Below are positions 33,340 to 46,000 of a DNA stretch of 64,000 bases, piece after piece. The position numbers and the translations under genes are program-made. The DNA is taken from contig OX104134.1 of NCBI GenBank assembly GCA_944470555.2, positions 113,454,701-113,518,700 on the forward strand. The letters run 5' to 3'. Each line of letters starts with the position of its first letter. The first letter of the stretch is position 1. This DNA comes from Heterobilharzia americana (lineage: Eukaryota; Platyhelminthes; Trematoda; Strigeidida; Schistosomatidae). The notes beneath the pieces are model-generated. The model did no database searches, had not been told where the DNA came from, and saw only the letters and a program-made list of their open reading frames with translations.

Positions 33340-35140
33340 TAAGGGCCAGAGTTGAAGCTGTACCAGACGACTGTGTTGCCATCAAGTCACCTGTGTGTGG
33401 TTACACTAGAAACTAACGGGGTACGAAGAAAATGGGGAATAAAACAATGTTTATTCGTCATCGATCCCTATGCCCTGACTAAGTGCAACCTGGATACAGC
33501 TAAGCATAAGTTCTACCGTCAACTGAGGAACTTTCCCCGCCAGTTGTGCTCAACAAATATCCTAGCATAGGCTGGAGACTTGAATGAATAAGTCAGGCAA
33601 CTAGACTCAGAAGACGGTCGTTCAAGCAACTGACAGGGATACGTGAGTCGCAGCTCAAATAAACGGGATCATATTTTGTAGCTTTGAATAGATCACAATC
33701 TATTTCTGATCAGTAATAACTTTCTGCACAGATGTTGCTATTGTACCAACAGTTATCTTCCTTATTTTCAAAACGTGGACTAAAAAATATAACATCGCAG
33801 TCAGTTGCCGACAGCAGGGTGTACTCAAGATTGCCGCTATTTATGGAAACTTACCTTGACTACTTTACTGTTCCCAGTTCATCGTGCCTATCAGTGATCA
33901 TTAAAATTGTCGATCTAGACGGGTAAATGCTTGCGAATTGGTAGCATCAGTTGGAACTTAACACGAAATTGAGCTACATTCAATCCCAACAGACGAACAT
34001 CCAACACTGGGAAGGAAGCCGCCAGTGTCTCTATCCTTATCATGTGATTCTATAATTTATGTGATAATCATTGGGCATCAGTGCTGTTGATGAAGTTTAA
34101 AGTATCGGCTACCACACTTTCCAAACTACGCAACATGCGCAAGAAAAGCCAATTCACGATGAGTGAACCGTGTCTCCTTCAATTCGTGGATACATTGATC
34201 TCGTGTCCACTTTGTAGCCTTTGTTCAAACACCGTCACATGTATTGCAGGCCAACGATCTGCATTTGGACTGCCTTCGGGTTTGTTGGACACGACCATGC
34301 TCCGGAATTATCTGTTAGACAGAGACGTAACTGAGAAGTTTTGCAGCATCCTGATGGCCACATACTCTAGCCATTAGTGGGATTACGCAGGGCTGTCCAA
34401 TTTCACCGTTCCTCTTCAACTTTACAATCGATAACATTTTTGAGGCAACCATGAAAGTTCATGATAGTCATGTAGACCTCTGACAAAGCGAAAAACTGCT
34501 AAACCTTAAGGATGCCGAAAATATTATTCTGTAGTGTGATACGATGCAAGCTACTCGAATTGCACTCTATCGGGTGGTGATCAGGGATGGTATGTACTTT
34601 GTACCATCACAGTATAGATAGTTTCCAAAACATTGATATGAGCTTGTATCTGCACTCACCCCTGGCATTAACCACTGGGACTTATCGAAAAGTTTGTGTA
34701 CTTGAATAGTTGCATGAGTGCTTGGAGAGATGTCACTGGTGAGATTTTCAAACACACATCTAGAGCCAGGGTGGTAAATACCAGTGTGGATTACCCTTTT
34801 TGCCGTACTGTCGTCAGCCTGTTTTCAGGATTGCTCTACACCCGTGAAATCCAACCTCTTCGAGCTGAGGGTGTCAAACTACTGCGTGTTCGATGACCTT
34901 TGTCACCCTAGGATTGTCCGTATACGATGGGAACACTGTATCAATAATTTCGAGGTGAGGCGGCGTACGTTGGAGCATGGTGGAGGTCATCATCCATTGC
35001 GTAGGGTGATCTTAGAACAATGGTTTGCACATCTGTTACCAATGTCATCGTTCAGAATTGACTTCCCCATCGTAAATTCCTCAATCACATTAGAGTACGC
35101 AGGTGGCATTCCTGTTAGACAAAGACAGTGATAGGATGCA
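33340..35140 (+). mobile_element. LINE-1f relative, degraded endonuclease-RT copy
   Basis: The endonuclease region appears as 'CLFVIDPYALTKCNLDTAKHK' shortened (33445-33520), equivalent to 'CLFVICAYAPTGC' in the 11.2 kb copy, with 'AGDLN' at 33571. RT and the C-terminus follow in broken frames: 'GCPISPF' and 'FNFTIDNIF' equivalents at 34390-34440, then 'IVRIRWEHCINNFEVRRRTLEHG' in parts (34910-34985). The C-terminus differs from the 13 kb copy, so this may be a sister family. Not functional. Confidence 0.6.
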
Positions 35141-35412
35141 CCATTATCGAAGTGCTGAGTGATGTCTCAAAGTACGTGCATTAACTTCTGAATGTAAATG
35201 TTTGCTATAGAACGGGTTTCCATCCATGCCTCTTTTTGTTTTGCACCAGCGAAGTTGTGAGTTTTGACCACTTCAAGCACCTGGTAAACTGTATGCGTTT
35301 GAGTGGATTGCTGAACACAAATCTGGGAACACAAAAGTGGTTCGGCTTTAATCAGACACTTGTGGCTCCGACGCAATATTTACATGGTTATCAAGCCCAG
35401 GATATGCCTATT

Positions 35413-35482
35413 CGTGGCTTATTGGCTTAAGCCTTTTACGTTTAAGCAATGGATCCTGGGTTCAAATCTTGCTTCACCCACC
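35413..35482 (+). repeat. tRNA-like SINE head
   Basis: A-box-like TGGCTTATTGG (35415-35425) and a perfect B-box-like GGTTCAAATCT (35459-35469) are spaced as in tRNA genes. The acceptor arm does not close, so a SINE head or tRNA pseudogene is more likely than a tRNA. It resembles the element at 1-105. Confidence 0.45.
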
Positions 35483-35882
35483 TTGATTGCGCAACTCAGA
35501 AGTATCAAAGGCCGTTATACAATAAGTGTGGTTCATATTCTAATGCGTAAACAGATATTCATTTGATTTACCTGAACCTTAAATGTATAACACAGCAGTT
35601 CACTGAACTACTAAACAATTTTGAAACATGAGCTTTACAAGTGGACAATTAACCGGTGCTCTAGGTATTTGAATGTTACTTCCTACATAGCATCGACCAC
35701 GTACGGTAGACAGTTGTGGAAAATGAAAAAGGTGAAGAGTACCACCAAAATGAATTATATCATTTGACTTCACTAACAAGACGGTGAAATGAAATTCAGT
35801 AGTTATATACACGTTTGTGCAATAGGCAATGAGCCACACCTACCGTATGATGGCCAAAAATACCGAATGGCTACATTACAGT

Positions 35883-36152
35883 TGAGCAATCATTGTGAGT
35901 AGTGTGGATTTCAGTCTACAGTAGTAGAGGTGTACTTCAGTTTTGAAATCATCGTTTACAAGTAGCATATTGGTTAGTACTGAATTTCGTCAGGTGTAAG
36001 TGCATCATACAAATACGGATAGATATACGTGTGCAATGTGCACTCTGAGCTCTTGGAGTTCAACTGTACTCAATTGATATCAGTCATAGGGGAGGTGAAA
36101 GTCATCAAGAACGAAGACAAGAAATCATGATGTCAGTAATTGTAGACCACTT
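35883..36152. repeat. Left arm of 270-bp near-perfect inverted repeat
   Basis: Position x pairs with 72453-x. Only one mismatch was noticed over 270 bp. No coding content. The spacer is 148 bp. Confidence 0.95.
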
Positions 36153-36300
36153 TCTCATTTATCATATTTGTTGGCTGACTAGGGTTACCTTGGGGGACAA
36201 TGTCATCAAATACACATATAATCAATAGATGAAATCTGGGAATATTAGTAATGGCTGTGGAATTTAGGATTTCTTTCTGAGAAATACGAGATACGTGTGG

Positions 36301-36570
36301 AAGTGGTCTACATTTACTGACATCATGATTTCTTGTCTTCGTTCTTGATGACTTTCACCTCCCCTATGACTGATATCAATTGAGTACAGTTGAACTCCAA
36401 GAGCTCAGAGTGCACATTGCACACGTATATCTATCCGTATTTGTATGATGCACTTACACCTGACGAAATTCAGTACTAACCAATATGCTACTTGTAAACG
36501 ATGATTTCAAAACTGAAGTACACCTCTACTACTGTAGACTGAAATCCACACTACTCACAATGATTGCTCA
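36301..36570. repeat. Right arm of 270-bp near-perfect inverted repeat
   Basis: Reverse complement of 35883-36152. The flanks show no obvious target duplication. The open frame starting in the arm (36485) is not a supported gene. Confidence 0.95.
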
Positions 36571-37945
36571 CTGTGATATTCATACACAGCGGAAACGTCA
36601 CATGGATATTTGCAATCGAATATTAGTAGTCTCGTTAGGGTTGCGGCATCGGACACTTTATAATTCACCCTTACATTACCCAATTAAATGACTATATTTA
36701 CAGGAGGCTTTATACTTGTATTACAGTGGTCATGTTCGAAGCTGTGCTGAGACATTGGGGGAGTATTTTATATGTCAACTAGTATTCATGGGGGATGTAC
36801 ACTGAAGATGTGCTGATAAAAGTGTCTCCACGTTTTTGAGTCTTCAAAGATTAATCTGATAGCCGAAAATTCTCTATTCGATCTTGAGGATGAGGATGAC
36901 AGTCTTTACTGCCGAATGTGCTGACTAGACGCAGTCTTGTGAACGTCTTGATTGACAATATAAGAATGTTAGGGATAAGTTGCTCATAACCTATGTGCCA
37001 ATTGTCTGTTTATTCAATGTTGATTTGCATAGGTGTATCAGCTGACAATAGGGAATGAAGTGATGGAACGCGCTGACCGAACTCGAGGGTTGGATACTCT
37101 TGGTGATACGGTTTAGAATCGAACACCATGGTGCAGACCCACATACACTTCATCTTTTACCCAACAGTTATATGATATTATATGCTTGACCCGATCCTTT
37201 ACTCTTCTCATAACTTTCTGACGGTTAATTTCATTAACTTATTACTTTTTTTCAATTTAAATGCTTTGCACCTAAGTGTGGTATGATGCGTAGCAACTTG
37301 TAGTGTTAAGCGATAATGCTGAGGCCCATGTTGATAGTGACTGGCTGATCATGTTGTATTGTTAATGGGAAGATGGTTAAGGCAATGCAACCAGTGTTTT
37401 TATAGTTAATTTCCGAAACAAGTTTGAAGGTTAAGAAAGCTTAGATATGCAACTACGCATGGCAGCATTCCATGGAAAGTTAGTGATAAATTCAAGGCGA
37501 ATTATTCCTTGAGGATCCTTTAAGATAGGTTTAAAGGCAACGAAATTTGGTGCGCTCCTTCTCTTACCACCTACCTATCTAGGTATAAACAAAAGACGGA
37601 AATTATTTTAAACATGCGGTGTATTACAGTTAAACATTTTGAATGCTCTGATCACAACTGAATCTGTCAAATTATTTAAACGAAACTTCAAAAAGGTCAA
37701 TTAAATATATATGAAACATGGGATTAGGGCAGAAAAAACAACACGAATTGTAATGGAATCGAAATCTATACTACCAAGGTACGTTCAAAAGGAAGAAAAA
37801 CTCAAGAATACATGGCGTTTTAATTTACGGGTAGCATGAACTACATTTTTAAGCACTCGTCCTCGAATACTTTCAGGTAATGCACTAAATACTGCCGACC
37901 TTGTCTGTTGTTGATTTACAAGTAGCTAAGATAAGTCTCGCCTAG
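36571..37945. other. Intergenic, no gene recognised
   Basis: AT-rich unique sequence. No repeat family of this window and no plausible exon was recognised. Confidence 0.35.
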
Positions 37946-39835
37946 TTAACTAGTTCACCAGTTACTAGCCGGTCTTAAGCCCGGGTAAAGAGGGAAGGTT
38001 GGGCGTAGGGCTAGCAACCCTACCTCGTATAACCAATCCAATCGCTAAAGAAACCTCAAAGCACAAAGAAAATATTAAAAACAAACTTTTTGTAAACTTC
38101 AGGATCAAAATTTGATCCAATAGAGTTGAATGAGTTGAGCACTGGGTAATTGGATTATAAATGAAATATATTTTGTAAAATCCCAGTGAAGTAGAAAAAC
38201 AAATTTCTGACGTTTCGCGACCTCGTTGAAATCACTTCTTCAGAGAAGAAAAACTACCAATGAACACAAATCCTCCAACAAAAGTCAAAGTCCTGAACGC
38301 CATAAAGCTACTGAAATGTGGGAAAGCAGCAGGACCAGGTGGAATCCCGCCAGAAGCACTGAAAACACACGCAGAGACAACAGCGGACATGCTCATACCA
38401 CTATTGCAGAAGGTCTGGAAGACAGGAAAGGTACCTGCCAACTGATTAGAAGAAGGGCAACTTTGTCAAACAAGTCTTTGCAAGAAGTGGCGCGGAATCA
38501 ATCTCCTGTCCACCCAATACAAGCAAACTATTAAGCTGCATCATCCTGGAGAGGCTAGAGGATGCACTGGATTCAAAACTACAACCGGAACAGGCTGGCT
38601 GGAATCGGGAAGTACAAATCATGTGCGGACCAAATTGCAACGCTACTCTACGCAGCATGATAGAACAGAGTATAGAATGGCAGTCAACCCTCTCTACCTC
38701 AACTTCATCGACTTTGGAAAGGCCTTCGACAGCGTCGACTGAGAAGTAATTTGGCAGCTGCTTCAACACTACGGTTTCAATGACACAAACCTTTATCAAT
38801 CTCATTCAACAACTATATGAAGACGCCACATGCCAAGTAACTCACAATCGGAAGCTGTGATGCTTTTGAAGTGAAGACAGGAGTAAAACAAGGCTATCTA
38901 CTATCCCCCATGTTATTCCTGATTGTGGTGGACTGGATCATGCAACAAACAGTGAAGAGCTATGAGAAGAGGGGGATACGCTGGACCGGGGAAAAGATCC
39001 TACATTTGGATTTCGCCGATGACTTGTGTATAATGTCATACAAACTCGATCTACAGGCGAAAACTAACAAGTTGACAGAAGAGGCAGGGTAGCGAAGACG
39101 TGACTTGAAGTGAACGCAGAGAAGACAGAGGTGATGAAGATAACCAACAACAACAACAAGTTGCAATCACCGTCAACGGGAGAAACTTAAAGGAAGTAGC
39201 CTCCTTCACCTATCTAGGCAGCACTGTTTCAACTACAGGCGGCGGTGGCACAGATAAGGACGTCACAACAAGGATCGGAAAGACAGCAAGATAGGCGTTC
39301 ATTAACCTGAAACCAGTGTGGACATCTACTGCACTCAGCACAAAGCGTGAACAACATCCAGATTTTCAACACTAATGTCAAGTCAGTGCTTCTATATGGT
39401 TCAGAAACTTGGCGCGTTACGAAAGGGATTTCCAACAACCTACAGACACTCATTAACAACTGTCTACGCTCGTTACTGAGGCTCAGGTGGCCAGAAAGAA
39501 TGAGCAACAAGGAACTCTGGCTAGCAACGAACTAACCAAGAACTTACCACTCAACAAATATGCAGAAGAAAGTGGAAATGGATTGGGCATACAGTGAGAA
39601 GGCCGACTGTGGACATCACGTGTCAGGCCAGACCCTCTAGTGGAACCCAGATGGGAAACGACGAGTTGGGCCTCTCAGCTCAAGGTGACATGGAGGAGAT
39701 AGTGTGAGGAAGAAATGAGAGCTTCCGGGCTGTCGTAGAACCAGGTTCAAAAGATTTCAGAGCACAGAATGCACTGGAGACGTGCTATTGAAGCCGTATG
39801 TTCCACTAGGAACCCAAGGGAAAAATAATAATGAT
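37946..39835 (+). mobile_element. RTE/SR2-like LINE copy C (internally deleted, 3' end present)
   Basis: The 5' leader (37946-38091, 'AACTAGTTCACCAGTTACTAG') is followed by a non-RTE insert (38092-38245) and then directly by RT: 'KAAGPGGIPPEALK' (38320-38360), motif A 'FGKAFDSVD' (38710) and an intact catalytic 'LDFADDLCIM' (39007-39036). It ends with the natural 3' tail (about 39800-39835), similar to that of copy A. The endonuclease is missing. Its lesions differ from those of A, B and D, so it belongs to a separate lineage whose catalytic box was never altered. Confidence 0.8.
38092..38245 (-). mobile_element. Penelope-like terminal-repeat fragment inside RTE copy C
   Basis: Read on the minus strand, 38243-38207 is CTGAAGA followed by an 8-bp hairpin with loop AAC and then GAAACGTCAG. 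This is the arrangement of the small hammerhead-like motifs of Penelope-like terminal repeats. There is one extra A between the CUGANGA box and stem II. It replaces the endonuclease region of the RTE copy. Confidence 0.45.
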
Positions 39836-41919
39836 AACAATAAGGCAAGTCTGTTTCCACAAGGAGGCTGAATAAATTTCTAAAAGTAATGACATGTGGA
39901 CTTTTTTTCTAGGGACCAATAATGAGTAAGTTCAAACGCAACACCTTTATATGAGTAAGTTGAATATAACGAGTAGCTATTGTGCTAGTGTCACCGTCAA
40001 CAGCTTCATTTTACCTTACTTTTTGCTCTGTAATCCCATGAGATATGTTTAAGTGGATAAAAACTTGCACCAACCGAATGATATTATCTATACGAGAGTT
40101 ATCAGTTTGAACTCCGATATACAAGCCTTAAGTAAAGTGGTTCGAGTTCAAAACAGACGACTGGCCTACCTTAGGCATTACATCGAGCAGTACATAGTAA
40201 AACAACAAAAAATATGACCAGAGCAGGGAATATATGTAAGTGGTATACACCACGAAAACCGTAGGATTTGCCCAACGAAAAGTTTTATCTTGCATTAAAC
40301 TCAAGCGAATGCATTATTTAACGAGAAGAAATAATGACTACTTATGCTGATCTCCCAATTCTGCCAGGCGAACCGATGTTCCAACACTAAGTGATTGTTC
40401 TATTCTATCCAGGTGAATATCAAACACAACTGGGACATGACTTCTTAATCTAGAACCGTGAGTCGAAGTTACGGAATTTATATAGCAGTAGCTTTTACAC
40501 GAAAAATGAACTGAAAGACAGTAAATAAATATCCGCTAAGACCCGCTGAAATATAAAAAGTACATGTACATGTACTTGGTGAAAAGTTCTTATCCCTTAT
40601 CTGTCGATCGCAATATTCACGCTATTCACCTTATTATTTACGCATTCTCCAGCATTATGGTATGACTGGGGTGTGCGATTGGTATACCAATGTGGTCTTG
40701 ATTTATTACCATTTAAATATGCCTGCTGACGCTTATTCTAACCATCGAAAATTAGTGTTTAGTACATCTATGCAACCTATTCAGCATAAGAATAAAGTCT
40801 GACAACTTGTGAAGTTATACAAATTATGATCACATACCATGACCAAAAGTAAACATCCACACTAAATCAGCCCCACTTCAAACTCCAATACCCAATGCAT
40901 TCAAAATCTCTTTACGAGTTTGAGAAAAAAAACAAGATGAGAAAAAGCAGAGAGAACGGAAAGGAGAAACACAGGTAGATTCAAGCAAGACGGGGAAGGG
41001 AAATGTGATGCAGACAACCTTAATAAATATGTGGATATCGCAGTGTCGTGAGGCGAAGCAGCCGGCAAGATTACAGGATAGATAACGAGAGTTAAAAAGT
41101 AGTGTTATTAGTGGGCATTTGGTAGCTGGCGTTGAGACGTATAACATAAAATATAAAGTTGGATCAGAAAACTCGTAAAGAAAAAACCTGTGTACTCGCA
41201 TGGGTCTCCGCCGCTTGATAGAAGATTCTCCCTGAGTTGCCAAGAGGGCTGCCACAGTGACCATTTGGCAGAATTCTACTGTTCTGAAAACTCGGGTTAC
41301 TTAGTTTTTTGTTGGCCACTGCCAATTCACCTTTGGTAACCAGAAGAATGAACCCTCTGGTCCTTTACCCTCTAAACAAAGGGTTTTTGCCGTGTTCCCT
41401 TCCCTGTCCCCCCCCTTGACTTTCTCTAGGAGGTTCACATCTCCTTTCAAGAAAAGTTGTGCGATGACATTGTGGACCTCCATGCTTTAGGTGTTGAAGG
41501 GTGAGAAATCACAACTACCTTGAGTGCCACTTCAATGTAATCGGAGAAGTCCTTCCTCTTAAAGTTCGGGATCTGTATTCTGCCACAAGAGACCTAGGAG
41601 AAGATTTTCAGTCTGGATGTGAAGGACTATCAACTCATGTAAGCACTTTTCAGGAGGCTGGAGATGGATTTGGGGCTTTTGTGAGTGAGAGCATTGGAGG
41701 CCTGCACACAATGGGGGAAAATTGAAGCAGCTATGGGTGAATCTGAAGTGCGACAATAAACCCTTGACCAAAACTAAATATAAATGTAAATTGTTCGAAA
41801 GGAAGCGTGAAACTGCATCTTACACGCTGTATCCCAGGGCGTGGTAGTAATAAGGAAGTTAGACCAGGTTATGTACCAGTGCCACTATCTAGTGCTTCAG
41901 TGGAAGATAAATCCGCCCA
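39836..41919. other. Region without recognised genes
   Basis: Two longer open stretches (40878-41264 and 41301-41483, both minus) follow each other in nearly the same direction and could be one degraded frame ('KGGDREGNTAKTLCLEGKG'). I recognise no domain. Another open stretch (41501-41725, +) overlaps nothing known. Possibly the 5' part of the gypsy remnant that follows, but unproven. Confidence 0.3.
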
Positions 41920-42779
41920 CCAAAACCCTGCGGATATAGCGGTATCGCTTCTGAACAGCGGAGGGACAATCCTGTGGGATATCTTCACAGGGACTTCGGG
42001 ACTTCTTGTTCCTTCCCATCTCTGCAAACACGTTTTTGACGCTTACAAACATGCTACTGATAGACTGATATCTAATAGGTTTGCCTGGACGCTTTTCGAA
42101 AATGAACACGATAATGTATCCACCGCCAACATTTCGAGCTGAATCGACATAACGTAAGGCCAGTTCGAACCTTCGCCAAACCAGATCCATGGCTTGTCCA
42201 TGTCCATCTAGACGTGATTGACCCATTTCCACCTTACGGTGGTTATTCCTAGCCACCATGTCGAAAGGTTCACTCGCCGGTCTTGAGCTATCCCATTATC
42301 TGGTATTACTGCTGAAGCAGTCAGTCACGTAGTCGTCAAACGGTGAGTTTCACGGTTTGGATGCTGTTTTATCATGACAAACGATCAGGGCTATCGGTTT
42401 GAATGTTACCTTTCAGATGCCGTCAGATGTTTTATGATGCGAAAGCTTTTGTACCACTGTATACCATCCAGCTTCTAACAGTTTTGTATAGCGCTTTTGT
42501 TGGCGTCTTGAGGCTTCGCTAGCGGCAGGCGACAGTGTGAAATGAACCGAATCTTTGCCATTAGTTCCTTTCAGTGTTTACTCCATACTTAGTAGATGGA
42601 TATCTTACTCTCACATTATGAATTTGACAAGTGAAAAGCCAGTTTGCAGGCATTATCACATTAATAAACGTTGAAAGCGTACAAGATTTTACGGAACCTG
42701 AATGGTACAGAAGGGAGGTCATAAAATTCTCTCAAAGCACCAGAAGATTCCACGGGTTATGAGGTGAATGGGAAAATAC
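41920..42779 (+). mobile_element. Older Ty3/gypsy remnant (RNase H-integrase part)
   Basis: The translation shows 'GTILWDIFTGTSGLLVPSHL' (41970-42030), the pre-integrase region, then 'ATDRLISNRFAW' (42053-42090) with degraded H2C2 zinc-finger and integrase core. Frames shift repeatedly. Later pieces such as 'YHPASN' (about 42462) mark the end of the integrase core. The younger gypsy element starts at 42780 inside this remnant. Confidence 0.6.
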
Positions 42780-43019
42780 TGTAGTGGCCAGTAAACTTGG
42801 TTATAATTTCTATCCGTTGTAAACTTTATATTCACTATTGACTGCAATTGAATGATGAACAACTTTTAATATACTCGTTCGATTTTGCCCGCTCAACTTG
42901 CCCACTAGAGTACTTGGAATAAGCGCGTTCTACTTCTTCTACTGCCTTTTTATTTGCTAAGTTGTGGTTGTCCAAAGCAAATCGTTCATAGCGTTAACCA
43001 CAAGCCTCTGGGTCCAACA
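42780..43019 (+). mobile_element. 5' LTR of Ty3/gypsy element
   Basis: 240 bp, TGTAGTGGCC..GGTCCAACA, nearly identical to 48972-49210. The target duplication ATAC is at 42776-42779. A primer-binding-site-like TGGTGAGCCCGAT follows at 43021. Confidence 0.93.
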
Positions 43020-43044
43020 TTGGTGAGCCCGATAACGTGTACTG

Positions 43045-46000
43045 TTGCATTTATTCACTTTAATTGTTTATCTATTAATTTTGATTTTTGTTTTTCAAAA
43101 TACGTCTAACTTCACTGATTTCGATTCCGATATTGTCGATGAATCCGTTTCACTGGAGGCTGACACTTTAGTCGCCGCTAAGAGCCGATTACCAGCCTTC
43201 GATAAGCAAGACCCAGAACTATGGTTAGCGCAACTGGAGCATTTCTTTGACCGACACAACATAAAGTCAGAGAAACTGAGATATGGAGACTTGTGCTTCA
43301 TTCTTCCTCTCTCAGTCAGTAAAGAGGTCCGTGATCTCATAATCATTGCCCCTGAAGAAGACCTTTATTCCAGGCTCAAGCGTGCGATAATAAGCCGTCT
43401 ATCAATGTCAGACAGCCGACGCATCCAACGTCTGCTACAAGGGGAGATGCCAGGGGATAGATCCCCATCATAGTTTTTGAGACACTTACAAAAGATAGTG
43501 GGAGGAAATGCGGTTGGAGAAGATATCCTCAAGGAAGGTTGGATACAGACACTGCCGCATCATGTCCAGCGTGCACTCGACGCATGGGACCCGGAAATCC
43601 CGCTTACAGAATTGGCCCAAGTTGCCGATCGTATTGTGGAGAGGGGAACAGCCAGAGACAACCGCTTATCACTGCATACTGGTCCCAGCTCGTCTAAGGA
43701 CGCTATCATCATTGAATTGGTGGCAAACGTGAAGTCACTTACGGAAGCTGTGGCTCAAATCCAACTGAATCAAGGTCAAAGAGGCAAGTCATCAGTCAGA
43801 CATAGATCCAGAGGTAGACCCAGACATTCGGGGCCGTCCGGACAATTCTGTCGGTATCACTGGAAATACGGCGCACAATCTAAACGATGTACAAGACCAT
43901 GCGACTGGCCTAAGCAATCCCCTGGCAAGACCCCTTCTCAGGCAGCCACTGCTGAGGAGGGGTCCCCAAACAGTCACCTATTATATGTCACCGACAGAAG
44001 TTCTGGCGCGGAATTCCTGGTAGACACGGGAGCCGCTCTTAGTATTCTCCCTCGAAGCAAGGTCGAGCTCAGACACCAAGTGTCCACAGTCACGCGTCAA
44101 GCCGCCAATAAAGCACAAGTAGCAACGTTCGAACAAAAGACCATCACCCTGGATCTTGGGTTCAAACGCCAATTCTCTTGGGTGTTCACCATAGCAGATC
44201 TAGACCTCGCAATACCGGGTATAAATGTTTTGGAGAGGTATGAATTCTTAGTAGACACAAAGAAGCGAAGGTTGACGCTGAAGGAAACTTCTAAATACAC
44301 AACAAGCAAGGCCAGCACAATCACATCCCTAAACCTGGTACAACCTCCTCCAATATCAACCGAAAGGTTTAGAAATATATTGGCGGATTTTCCAAAGCTG
44401 ACGTCATCCAACGCCCAGACCTCTCACGTAAGCCCTAAGGTGACGCATAGCATAAAAACACATGGCCTTCCTGTATTCGCAAAATCCGGGGGACTAGCGC
44501 CGGATAAACTGAAAATCGCCGGGGCTGAATTTGACTATATGCTTCAGCCAGGCATCATTCGCCCTTCCAAGAGTCAGTGGGCTTCCCCATTACATATGGT
44601 GCCCGAGAGAAATCAAACAGACTGGCGACCATGTGGTGATTATAGAGCGACAAACAAACAGGCCATTCTGATAGGTACCCAGTTCCTCATATTCAGGACT
44701 TCACTAATTGTCTTTCGGGTGCCATTATATTCACTAAAATAGACCTAGCCGGAGCATATCACAATATTCCGGTGGCCGAAGAATACGTTCCAAAAACAGC
44801 CATTACTACCCCATTTGGTTCATAAGAATTTGTGCGGATGCCTTTTGGCCTTCGGAATGCCGCACAGACCCTCCAGCGGTATATGGAAGATCTTCTACGG
44901 GGCTTACCATATGCCAAAGCATACATTGGTGACCTACTGATTGCCAGCCCGGATGTAGACTCACACGAGAGTCATATACAGGCGGTCTTACAAAAATTAA
45001 ATGACAGTGGCATGGCAATAGATCGAAGTGTGTTTTGGGGGTTAAGAAATTCAGTCCTTAGGACACATGATTAATGCAGATGCAATATCACCATTGCCAA
45101 AAGAGGTGGACGCTATCAAGCAGTACCCAGTACCCACCTCCATAACGCAACTAGGAAGCTTTCTTCGCCCGATTAATTTTTATCGTCGATTCTTACCATA
45201 TTGTGCACAGCATATGCAACTCCTAACTCCTAAGGACCTTAAGCCCTCTACAGAAGCTACTGAGGCTGTCAACAAATTGAAAATGACTTTGGCAAAGGCT
45301 ACAACCCTAAAATACCCTGATGCCAGTGTACCATTAGCGCTGACGGTTGATGCTTCCGACAAGGCTGTGGGAGCAGCACTCAACCAATTTGTGGACAATC
45401 AACGGCAGCCAGTGGCATTCTTTTCGAAACGCCTTTCCCTACCCGAAACTTGGTAGTCAACGTTTGGCCGAGGACTGCTAGCGATCTTTCCAGTAATTAA
45501 GCACCTCCGTCACATGGTGAAAGGTAGGACACTTACGTCTACACGGATCGTAAGCCTTCAACTTATGCGCTAAATACAAATTCCGGCAAGTACTCACCAC
45601 GTGAAATTCTTCACCCTGATTTTATATCGCAATTTATAGCGATATAAGGCATGTTAAAGGTGCACAAAATTGCGTGGCTGACGCTCTGTCTCAAATTAAC
45701 GTGAGCACTATTCATCAGTTTACTATGGATTTCAAGGCTTTAGCAGCAGATCAAGAATAGGATGGGTAATTGAGAAATTTACTCTCCAGTGGTAGCTGTA
45801 GTCTAAGACTTAGGCAGCTACCCTCACCCACAGATAATACACTCATTTACTGTGATACGACGAGAGACTCACGTTGACCTTATGTGCCTAAAAAACAGCT
45901 TTCACTCGCTGTCACACCCTGGAGGCAAAAGCCTCTACGAACTTATTGCTGACAGATATATTTAGCCCAACTTACGTAGCGACGTGCGAAATTGGGTTAA

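Noticed and set aside
40561..40585. Short perfect palindrome around ACATGTACATGT
   Set aside because: Simple-sequence palindrome, too short for a functional claim.
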